From: Chloroflexota bacterium
GTDB lineage: Bacteria; Chloroflexota; Dehalococcoidia; Tepidiformales; Tepidiformaceae
Assembly (NCBI GenBank): GCA_016234445.1
Contig: JACRBT010000009.1
Coordinates: 1 to 64,000, forward strand
DNA: 64,000 nt
Direction: 5' to 3'
Of the stretch, positions 51,637-59,004 are shown one piece after another (within the stretch, counting starts at the first letter, position 1; each line of letters starts with the position of its first letter). Position numbers and translations under genes: made by a program. The notes beneath the pieces are model-generated. The model was not told where the DNA came from, did not search any database, and saw only the letters and a list, made by a program, of their open reading frames with translations.

Positions 51637-52076
51637 CCGTCTGAATCGCGGACTGCACCGTTGGCTCGCGGACGGGTGCGGCTGCGTCGTTGCCTTGGCA
51701 GTCGAACGCCGAAGGCGACTGGCCGCTTGGCTCCGCCGCCTCGCTTTCAGAGCCGGCGTCCGCGCTGCTGCCCCCGGACACGTTGCCGTCCGTGGAGCTG
51801 CCCGTGACTTCGCCGGAGAGCAGCCGCTCGACCCGGACGCGCGCGCCCTCCTGGACGGGGTACGGACGCGCGCCGTGGACGTGACGGACCGGCACGCGCG
51901 ATTCGGCGGTGGTTCCGCCCTGCCGACGGAACCGGACGCCGCGGTGCTCCCCCTCCTCCGAGAGCTGGTCCTCGGGGCCGGCGAGGAGGGCTGATTCCAC
52001 GTCGTTGACTTCGTCCCGGCGCGGAGTGATGAGTACACGCCGACCGGGGAGAACCCCCCGGCAGGAGGAGTGAACC
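51637..52076. other. Ambiguous stretch, possibly one small gene on either strand
   Basis: A minus-strand frame ending at 51614 gives a hydrophilic Glu/Ser-rich protein (DEVNDVESALLAGPEDQLSE) with good third-position GC but no clear start. A plus-strand frame (51695-51994) is an Ala/Arg/Leu-rich alternative. Both are equally GC3-biased, so I do not choose between them. Confidence 0.35.
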
Positions 52077-52337
52077 ATGACCGTCGGTGAGTTGATCGAG
52101 CTGCTGCAGGGGCTGGACCCGGAGGCCGAGGTCCGGATCATGTCGCAGGAGGGCTGGCCCTTCGGGTGCGCCATCGTCGGTCTAGCGGTGCGCGAGAGCT
52201 TCCCCGGCGAAGACTGCGAATGCGCCCACGACGACACGGTGCCGGAGGGCTGTGCCGCCAACGACGTCTTCATCGTCGAGGGAGAGCAGGAGCGGTACGG
52301 GAACAAGGCAGCGTGGGACGTGTGCAGCCGCTACTGA
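52077..52337 (+). CDS. Small conserved-looking protein of unknown function
   Basis: The 86-residue acidic protein starts MTVGELIELLQGLDPEAEVRIM, a pattern common in small phage and plasmid proteins whose first helix precedes a short beta sheet. GGAGGAG lies 8 nt before the ATG, a strong site. It is the last plus-strand gene of the accessory element. No catalytic motif is visible. Confidence 0.75.
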   Translation: MTVGELIELLQGLDPEAEVRIMSQEGWPFGCAIVGLAVRESFPGEDCECAHDDTVPEGCAANDVFIVEGEQERYGNKAAWDVCSRY

Positions 52338-52436
52338 GCCCCCCGGCCCCCGCGAGCCCGGAGCCCGGCGGCGCGCCGGGCTTCCTCGTCGTGCGGAAGC
52401 TTGGTTTCGACGATCGCGGGCGGCGCTTCGGGGGAA

Positions 52437-53291
52437 CTAAGGGGCTGGAAACGTCGACTTCAGTCCGGATGCGGTCACCGTCACGGCCTCCACCAAAACG
52501 GGGAAGACGGCCAGAAGCGTCATTACCGTGGCCCGGTCGAGACGGGCCGGAGTTGGGTGGCCAGCGTCGTTCCGAATCAGTCTGACGGCATCGGCCTCGC
52601 CCAGCAGAAGCCCGTCGAGGTCGTCAACCCATCGGCCTGACTGGCTCTGTGCGACAAGGTGGTTGGTGATCGCCGACGCCCTATCCCGAAAGGACTCCCG
52701 TAACCACTCGACGCGCTCCCGCGCCGTGCGTGACTTGGCTTTGTTCAGGGTGAGTGGAAGCGCCAGCGCCGCCAGGGCGTCGAACAGCGGAATCAGGGCC
52801 GCTTCAGACGCGATGCCGATCAACACGGCGGCCGGGTGATACAGACCGGCGACGAAGCACTGCTGGGCCTGATCCGCGTAGAAGAGCACGGACTCATCGG
52901 GCGGGGGCCGCAGAGCCCCAAGGCGCGCCGCTAGGCCTCCGGGGGAGAGCACGATTGCGGACTCGTCCCACTGCTCGCCAAGTACCTGACGACCCGCGGA
53001 GGTGAGCGCGAACCGTTGCTCCCCCACCGGAACCAGCAGCCCAAGGATGGCCCATCGCCAGCACTGCTCGTTGACCCTGGTTCGAACCGCGTCTTCGCCT
53101 CCATTCGCCGCGTTGAACGCTGTCTGCGGTGCGCTGTCCATTCCCAGCAGCTTGGGAAGAAACTCACCCAGCGAGAGCCAGTCCTGGCGCGGGTTAAAAC
53201 GAGGGTAAAGAAGAGTCCAGACAACCGCCGCCGCCCACTCGTCATCGGTCAGCGGGCGGTCGAGAGGAATGTTCGGCGGCTGGGCGTCCAT
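52437..53291 (-). CDS. Unknown protein with HEPN-like C-terminal motif
   Basis: The 284-residue protein has an N-terminal winged-helix-like part (residues 60-115, with FALTSAGRQVLGEQW). The C-terminal half (about 150-265) is helical with AVLIGIASEAALIPLFDALA and VRLIRNDAGHPTP. RNDAGH matches the R-x4-H motif of HEPN RNases and DUF4145-type proteins. HEPN domains occur in RNA-cutting defence and toxin proteins, but many DUF4145-like proteins have no shown activity. It lies convergent to the element's last gene, at its right border. Confidence 0.6.
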   Translation of the reverse strand: MDAQPPNIPLDRPLTDDEWAAAVVWTLLYPRFNPRQDWLSLGEFLPKLLGMDSAPQTAFNAANGGEDAVRTRVNEQCWRWAILGLLVPVGEQRFALTSAGRQVLGEQWDESAIVLSPGGLAARLGALRPPPDESVLFYADQAQQCFVAGLYHPAAVLIGIASEAALIPLFDALAALALPLTLNKAKSRTARERVEWLRESFRDRASAITNHLVAQSQSGRWVDDLDGLLLGEADAVRLIRNDAGHPTPARLDRATVMTLLAVFPVLVEAVTVTASGLKSTFPAP

Positions 53292-53410
53292 CCAGGATCT
53301 CCCTGCCCTGGTGCCCGGCGGGCGCCTCCTGGGCGAGGTCTGATTCTACCGCGACGCGGGTCCCGCCGGGGCCTGGGGCGGACGAGCAGGGCGCCATGGG
53401 GTAAGGCTGC

Positions 53411-53436
53411 CCCACACGATCGACACATCGTGTGGG
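53411..53436. promoter_or_regulatory. Perfect 10-bp inverted repeat between divergent genes
   Basis: CCCACACGAT and ATCGTGTGGG are separated by 6 bp. The site lies in the 340-bp gap between the HEPN-like gene (minus) and the PhnD-like gene (plus), about 145 bp before the former's start and 195 bp before the latter's. It suits a dimeric regulator. Confidence 0.45.
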
Positions 53437-53632
53437 CGCCGGAGTTCCAGCTCCTGGGCGATGCGAAGGAGACGCGTCGTCGCCGCAACATGTCAAACGA
53501 GACTGGCGACCTTTGGACCCTTAGTTGGGGCCATGTGGGCCGGGGTCAGCCCCTGACGGGGCGTGCTAGGCTCTGCGCGGAGCCGTGTGCACCGCAGAGA
53601 CGACGCCGACCGAAAGTCACCTCAGGCCGCGA

Positions 53633-54586
53633 GTGAGCGCCGGCCGGGGTTCGAGGCCCTGGCGCTGGACGCTTGCCGTCGTCCTGGTTGGCTGGTGGCT
53701 GATCACTGCGGTGGCGTGCGGTGCGGCCAGGGTCGACATCGACTTCGAACAGCCAGAGTCATCACCGCCGCCGGCGATGGTCGGGTCGCAGGTGGCCCCG
53801 CTGCGGATTGCGGTGGCGCCGGTGCTCTCGGCGCGGCCCACGTCCTCGCTCTATCAGCAGCTCGCGACCTACGTCGGCGCGAAGCTCGGCCGGCCGGTGG
53901 AACTGGTCCAGGGCAAGACCTACGCGGAGATCAATGACCTCCTCAAGTCGGGCGAAGTGACGGTCGCCATCGTCTGTACCAACCCGTACCTCCAGGGGCG
54001 GGATGACTTCGGCATGGAGCTGATCGCGGCCCCCCAGGTCGGTGGCGACGTTGTCTACTACTCGTTCCTGATCGTGAACCGGAACTCGACTGCCACGTCG
54101 CTCAGCGACCTCCGCGGCACGAGTTTTGCGTTCACCGACCCGCTCTCGAACTCCGGGAGGCTGGCCCCTATCTACCAGCTTGCGCTCCGGGGACGGAACC
54201 CGGATTCGTACTTCAGCCAGACGATCTTCACCTACTCCCACGACAGTTCCATCCGGGCGGTCGCCGATGGCGTGGTCAACGCCGCCGCCGTCGACAGCCT
54301 GGTGTACGACTACCTGGCAGCGAACGAGCCGGCGTTGACGGAGAAGGTGCGCGTGATTGAGCAGTGGGGACCGTTCGGGATCAACCCGGTGGTGGTGAAC
54401 CCCCACCTCGACCCGGCGCTGAAGCAGGAGCTCCAGGGCGTCTTCCTGGGCATGGACCACGACCCGGAAGGGTTGGTCATCCTGCGCAACCTCTTCCTGG
54501 ACCGGTTCGTGGTGCCCGCCGACAGCGTCTACGACAGCGTCCGGGAGATGCGAACGTTCCTCCGCGAACGGGGGCTTGGACCCTGA
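53633..54586 (+). CDS. PhnD-like periplasmic-binding lipoprotein, sensor partner
   Basis: The product has 317 residues from the GTG at 53633; the frame stays open to a GTG at 53585. The lipoprotein signal ends LITAVACG. The mature part is a phosphonate-binding PhnD/TtrS-type fold: LRIAVAPVLSARPTSSLY, VELVQGKTYAEINDLLKSGEVTVAIVCTNPY, SLSDLRGTSFAFTDPLSNSG and DGVVNAAAVDSLVYDYL. It is followed without a gap by a histidine kinase gene (1-nt overlap). In Salmonella TtrS the same domain is fused to the kinase; AioX and relatives are separate like this one. It probably binds the substrate oxyanion outside the membrane. Confidence 0.82.
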   Translation: MSAGRGSRPWRWTLAVVLVGWWLITAVACGAARVDIDFEQPESSPPPAMVGSQVAPLRIAVAPVLSARPTSSLYQQLATYVGAKLGRPVELVQGKTYAEINDLLKSGEVTVAIVCTNPYLQGRDDFGMELIAAPQVGGDVVYYSFLIVNRNSTATSLSDLRGTSFAFTDPLSNSGRLAPIYQLALRGRNPDSYFSQTIFTYSHDSSIRAVADGVVNAAAVDSLVYDYLAANEPALTEKVRVIEQWGPFGINPVVVNPHLDPALKQELQGVFLGMDHDPEGLVILRNLFLDRFVVPADSVYDSVREMRTFLRERGLGP

Positions 54587-56007
54587 TGAGGGGCATGCTC
54601 GTGAGGCGGCCGCTCAGTCTCCGGCAGAAGATGGTGCTTGCGATGGGCGGATTGGTGCTCGTCCTGGGACTGGCCGGCACCATCCACGCGCGGCTGACCC
54701 TCTCCAATATCTCGAACGACGAACTCGACCGGCGTGCCCTGGCCATCAGCCGCGGGCTGGAGAGTCCGGCCACCGAACTGCTCCTGACGAATGACATCTT
54801 CGGACTCTACCTTCGAGTCAACGAGATCACGGCGACAAACGCCGACGTGCGGTATGTGGTCGTGTTCGATTCTTCGGGCGACGTCCGCGCCAGCTCGTTC
54901 GCCGCGGGCCTCCCGGCGGGCTTGCGGTCTTCGAACCCGGTGCAGACGAGTGATCCCTACTCGTTGACAACGCTAGAGAGCAGCGAGGGATCGGTGCGCG
55001 ACCTTGCCTACCCGATCCAGGGCGGCCGGGTTGGCCTGATACGGCTGGGGCTGACGAAGAAGCCCATTGAGAGCCGTGTCGACAGGCTCACCTTTAATCT
55101 CCTGGGCCTCACGGGGCTCGCGCTCGCCGGCGGATTGGCGGCGAGTTACTTCCTGGGAACGGTGCTCACTCGGCCACTGTCCGGACTGGCTGCGGCAGCC
55201 CGCGCGGCCGGCCGCGGAGAATCGGCTCCCCAACACGAGCTGTACGCCCATCCTGAGGTCGGCCAGGTGGCAGTGGCCTTCGACAACATGACCCGGGAAC
55301 TGCGGGAACGCGACGAAGAGCGGACCCAGCTACTCGCGAAGGTAATGACAGCCCAGGAAGACGAGCGCCGGCGCATCTCCCGGGAGCTCCACGACGAAGC
55401 AGGCCAGGCGCTGACGTCGCTACTCCTCGGGCTCACCCACCTGGAGCAGTCGGTTGCCGAAGACGACGCCCGGGCACTCCTGGCGGAACTTCGCGTGATG
55501 ACGACGGAGGCCATGGATCTGACCCGGAACCTGGCCCGGGAGCTGCGCCCGAGCGTCCTCGACGACCTGGGGCTCGAAGCCGCCGTGGGACGGTACGTAG
55601 CCGACTACGGGAAGAAGCAGCGCCTGGACACCGACTTCCACTCAGGCGGATTCGGGGTGACCCGGCTCAGGCCCGAGACGGAGACGGCACTCTACCGAAT
55701 AGCCCAGGAGGCGCTCACCAACGTCGCGCGTCACGCGGGCGCATCGAGCGTCAACGTCCTCCTTGAGCGGCGGGACGGCAAGGCGGTCCTCGTGGTCGAG
55801 GACGATGGGTGCGGTTTCGACGTTTCCGTGGTCCGCGGTTCCGGGTCACCTTCCGCCAAGCTGGGGCTGCTGGGGATGGAGGAGCGGGCATCACTGGTAG
55901 GCGGTACGCTCGCGGTTGAGTCGCGGCCCGGCTCGGGCACCGCGATATTCGTCGAAGTCCCGATCGACGGAGGGGCGGATGAGCGCGACGCGCATCCTGA
56001 TAGCTGA
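54586..56007 (+). CDS. NarX-type sensor histidine kinase
   Basis: The 473-residue protein has TM1 at about 13-33, an outer domain of about 120 residues, TM2 at about 160-183 and HAMP at 184-237. A HisKA_3 domain follows with the phosphorylated His in EDERRRISRELHDEAGQ (about 269), then HATPase with NVARHAGAS, EDDGCGFDV and GLLGMEERA. It is coupled to the PhnD-like lipoprotein upstream and overlaps the response-regulator gene by 29 nt. I infer that it reads ligand-bound lipoprotein and phosphorylates the regulator. Confidence 0.92.
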   Translation: MRGMLVRRPLSLRQKMVLAMGGLVLVLGLAGTIHARLTLSNISNDELDRRALAISRGLESPATELLLTNDIFGLYLRVNEITATNADVRYVVVFDSSGDVRASSFAAGLPAGLRSSNPVQTSDPYSLTTLESSEGSVRDLAYPIQGGRVGLIRLGLTKKPIESRVDRLTFNLLGLTGLALAGGLAASYFLGTVLTRPLSGLAAAARAAGRGESAPQHELYAHPEVGQVAVAFDNMTRELRERDEERTQLLAKVMTAQEDERRRISRELHDEAGQALTSLLLGLTHLEQSVAEDDARALLAELRVMTTEAMDLTRNLARELRPSVLDDLGLEAAVGRYVADYGKKQRLDTDFHSGGFGVTRLRPETETALYRIAQEALTNVARHAGASSVNVLLERRDGKAVLVVEDDGCGFDVSVVRGSGSPSAKLGLLGMEERASLVGGTLAVESRPGSGTAIFVEVPIDGGADERDAHPDS

Positions 56008-56635
56008 CGACCACGCCGTGGTCCGCTCCGGGTTGCGCCTGATCCTGGGGGCGGAACCGGACTTCGAGCTCGTTGGGGAGGCTGCCACCGGCGACGAGGC
56101 CGTGCGGGAAGTAGAGCGCCTCCGGCCCGACATCCTCGTCCTCGACATCGCGATGCCCGGGATGAACGGGCTCGACGCGGCCCGAGTGATCAGGACCGCG
56201 GCCCCCGAGGTCCGGATCGTAATTCTGACGATGCACGACGACGAGGCCTACTTGAAGGAGTTCCTGGAGATCGGCGCGGCCGGATATGTCCTGAAACAGG
56301 CGGCCGACACCGAGCTCGTCCAGGCTATCCGGGCCGTCCAGCGGGGCGAGCCGTTCATCTACCCGGCGATGACCCGCCAGCTCATCGACATCTTCTTGAA
56401 GCAATCGCATCCAGCGCCGGCGCCACCGGCGGCGGACGCCGAGCTGTCCCCGCGGGAGACCGAGGTGGTGCGGCTGGTTGCCCTGGGGTACAGCGGCCAG
56501 CAGATCGCGGACCAGCTCTCGATCAGCGTCAGCACCGTCGAGACGCATCGAGCCCACGTGATGGAAAAACTGAAGCTGCACGGGCGCGCGCAGCTGGTCA
56601 GATACGCGCTCAGCAAGGGACTGCTCGATACTTGA
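55979..56635 (+). CDS. NarL/LuxR-family response regulator
   Basis: The 218-residue protein has a receiver domain with acidic residues ILIADDHAV, the phosphoacceptor Asp in LVLDIAMPGMNG (about 56) and a conserved Lys in YVLKQAAD. It ends in a LuxR-type HTH: SPRETEVVRLVALGYSGQQI and TVETHRAHVMEKLKL. It overlaps the kinase gene. The adjacent fhl-like oxidoreductase genes begin 254 nt downstream and are its likely target. Confidence 0.94.
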   Translation: MSATRILIADDHAVVRSGLRLILGAEPDFELVGEAATGDEAVREVERLRPDILVLDIAMPGMNGLDAARVIRTAAPEVRIVILTMHDDEAYLKEFLEIGAAGYVLKQAADTELVQAIRAVQRGEPFIYPAMTRQLIDIFLKQSHPAPAPPAADAELSPRETEVVRLVALGYSGQQIADQLSISVSTVETHRAHVMEKLKLHGRAQLVRYALSKGLLDT

Positions 56636-56663
56636 GCCCTCGATCCGGGCGCCCGCCGGGCCG

Positions 56664-56687
56664 GGCATCGTGGAAATCCACGATGCC
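56664..56687. promoter_or_regulatory. Perfect 11-bp inverted repeat after the regulator gene
   Basis: GGCATCGTGGA and TCCACGATGCC are separated by AA. It lies 29 nt after the regulator's stop codon. It may be a terminator, although it has no T tract, or an operator for the oxidoreductase operon. Confidence 0.5.
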
Positions 56688-56826
56688 GAGGCGCGAAGAA
56701 GCCGGGCAATCCACGACCTCATTTGCGTCTCTCGGCCCATGCCTCTGGCCCACCGTGCGCGGGATGCTGCCACCGTAGCGCCGCCCCGCCATGTCCCTAA
56801 TCCCGGCGGCGTCCAGGGGTGACCGT

Positions 56827-56841
56827 GAAGTCTGACACTTC
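56827..56841. promoter_or_regulatory. Candidate regulator site before the oxidoreductase operon
   Basis: GAAGT-CTGAC-ACTTC is a small perfect inverted repeat 49 bp before the start of the Fe-S subunit gene. A NarL-type regulator encoded next door could bind here; the evidence is weak. Confidence 0.3.
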
Positions 56842-56889
56842 CCAGTCCGGGTCGTTGCCAGCCACCGCGCTGGCGAACGGAGGGCATCC

Positions 56890-57738
56890 ATGACCGCACC
56901 AACAGAGACCGCCCACCCGGCCGACGAGCTACTCCCGGCGCCGGACACGCGCGCCCGGCGAGAGGTGCTCGACTGGCTGTTCAAGATCGGGGCCGGGTCG
57001 CTCGCTGTCGCCATTGGCACGGGAAGCGGACTCGCGCCGCTGGTTTCGGCGGTGGCGGGCGATGAGACGAAGCGGAAGTTCCGCTACGGCATGGTCATCG
57101 ACACCCGGCGATGCGTCGGCTGCCGGGCCTGCGTGGTGGCTTGCAAGGCCGAGAACAAGACGCCACCCGGCGTCTCCTACACGGTCGTGGTCGAAAACGG
57201 CTTCGGGGAGCGGCCCGACGATCGCCCTCTCTTCCTGACGAAACCCTGCTTTCACTGCGACGAACCGCCCTGCGTTTCCGTCTGCCCCGTAGGGGCCACT
57301 TTCAAGAGGAAGCAGGACGGCATCGTCGTCGTCGACTACGAACGCTGCATCGGTTGCCGCTACTGCATCGTCGCCTGCCCCTACCAGGCCCGCTACTTCG
57401 ACTTCGGCGAAGACTACGCCGCCACCGAGGAAAACACCCCCTACGCCGAGATGCCGTCGCCGGAGTACCGCCAGTTCCGGACGCGCCAGGCCGACGAATC
57501 ACCGATCGGCAACGTCCGCAAGTGCACGTTCTGTTTGCACCTGCAGGACGCGGAGGGCAAGTACGACAAGTCCGCCGGGCGCTGGCCGGCCTGCGCCAAG
57601 ACGTGCACCGGCAAGGCGATCCACTTCGGCGACTTCAACGACCCTGAGAGCGAGGTCTCACGGCTCCTTTCCGAAAGGCAGGCCATTCGCCTGAAGGAAG
57701 AGCTGGGGACCGAGCCGAACGTTTACTACCTGCTTTAA
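56890..57738 (+). CDS. DMSO-reductase-family Fe-S electron-transfer subunit
   Basis: The 282-residue protein has a hydrophobic N-terminal segment (about 33-55) that may act as a signal anchor. Four 4Fe-4S cluster motifs follow: CVGCRACVVACK, CFHCDEPPCVSVCPVG, CIGCRYCIVACPYQ and the split CTFCLHL .. CAKTC set. This is the layout of TtrB, PsrB and DmsB. It passes electrons between the quinol subunit and the catalytic subunit. GGAGGG precedes the ATG. It is the first gene of the three-gene operon. Confidence 0.92.
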   Translation: MTAPTETAHPADELLPAPDTRARREVLDWLFKIGAGSLAVAIGTGSGLAPLVSAVAGDETKRKFRYGMVIDTRRCVGCRACVVACKAENKTPPGVSYTVVVENGFGERPDDRPLFLTKPCFHCDEPPCVSVCPVGATFKRKQDGIVVVDYERCIGCRYCIVACPYQARYFDFGEDYAATEENTPYAEMPSPEYRQFRTRQADESPIGNVRKCTFCLHLQDAEGKYDKSAGRWPACAKTCTGKAIHFGDFNDPESEVSRLLSERQAIRLKEELGTEPNVYYLL

Positions 57739-57750
57739 GGAGATGCCGGC

Positions 57751-59004
57751 ATGTCGGACAAGACAATAAAGACCTCGTTCTGGGTCGCCGGGATCGCCCT
57801 GATCCTGGTAGGCGCCTGGGCCTGGTTCGACCGCTGGGCCAACGCCCATGAGAACACTAACTACGGGAGCATCGTCCCGTGGGGGCTCTGGGTCGCGGCC
57901 TACATCTACTTCATCGGCCTGAGCGCGGGGTCGTTCCTCGTCTCCTCGCTCGTCTACGTCTTCCAGATCAAGCGATTCGAGAAGGTGGGCCGGCTCGCGT
58001 TGTTCACAGCGGTGGTCACCCTGATCCTCGCGTTGCTCGCTATTTCGGCCGACCTCGGCCACACGTTCCGGTCCTGGCACGTGATGGTGTATCCAAACTT
58101 CAAGTCGCCGATGGCATGGATGATCTGGCTCTACACGGCCTACTTCATTCTCGTCGTGCTCGAACTCTGGTTCGTTCTTCGCCAAGACCTCGTGGTCGGA
58201 GCGAAAGCCCAGGGTGCCCGAGCCAGGCTCTACCGGATCCTGGTCTTCGGGAGCAAGGACGACTCGCCAGCGATGCGGGCCAGCGACAAGCAGATCGTCC
58301 GCATCCTGGCAACGGTCGGCGTACCCCTGGCTATCATGTTCCACGGAGGCGTCGGTTCACTCTTCGGCGTCGTGGCCTCACGCCCGGCATGGCACGGCGG
58401 ACTCTTCCCGATCCTCTTCCTGGTCTCCGCCCTTGCCAGCGGCGGCGCCCTCCTGGTCGTCGTCAGCGCCATCTTCCAGGACGGTCTCCGGCGAAACCGG
58501 GACACCGTCGTGGCACTCGGGTCGCTGGTCCTGGCGCTCCTCCTTGTCGATGTCCTCTTCCAGGTCTCAGAGACACTCGTCGGGTTCTATGGCAACTCGC
58601 CCGACAAGATCGAGAACCTCAAGCTGGTCTACGCCGGGCCTTACTGGTGGGTGACCTGGATCTGGCAGCTCGGCATCGGAACCCTCGTCCCGATTGCCAT
58701 CCTCGCCCTTCCAACAAGGAAAGACCCGCGCGCCGTCACCGCGGCCTGCGCCCTCATCGCCGGCGGCTTCCTGGCGGTCCGGCTCAACATCGTCATCCCT
58801 GGTCTGGCTGTCGAAGAAGTCAAAGGTCTCACCGACGCCTTCGACTCGGCCCGCCTCGACACCAACTACGTCCCGAGCGCCATGGAATGGATCTTCAGTG
58901 TGGGACTCTTGGGTATCGGGCTGGTGATGTTCGGCATCGGCGAGTGGCTGCTGCCCAGGGAAACCGAACCCGCACCTGAGGAGGCCTCACATGTCGCAGC
59001 CTGA
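57751..59004 (+). CDS. NrfD/PsrC-type membrane quinol-oxidising subunit
   Basis: The 417-residue polytopic protein has about nine or ten hydrophobic segments. IVPWGLWVAAYIYFIGLSAG matches the NrfD opening, ISADLGHTFRSWHVM and WMIWLYTAYFILVV the core helices, and LLPRETEPAPEEASH the tail. It anchors the complex and oxidises menaquinol. AAGGAG precedes its ATG. Its end overlaps the start of the catalytic-subunit gene by 14 nt. Length is slightly above that of typical TtrC and PsrC. Confidence 0.9.
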   Translation: MSDKTIKTSFWVAGIALILVGAWAWFDRWANAHENTNYGSIVPWGLWVAAYIYFIGLSAGSFLVSSLVYVFQIKRFEKVGRLALFTAVVTLILALLAISADLGHTFRSWHVMVYPNFKSPMAWMIWLYTAYFILVVLELWFVLRQDLVVGAKAQGARARLYRILVFGSKDDSPAMRASDKQIVRILATVGVPLAIMFHGGVGSLFGVVASRPAWHGGLFPILFLVSALASGGALLVVVSAIFQDGLRRNRDTVVALGSLVLALLLVDVLFQVSETLVGFYGNSPDKIENLKLVYAGPYWWVTWIWQLGIGTLVPIAILALPTRKDPRAVTAACALIAGGFLAVRLNIVIPGLAVEEVKGLTDAFDSARLDTNYVPSAMEWIFSVGLLGIGLVMFGIGEWLLPRETEPAPEEASHVAA

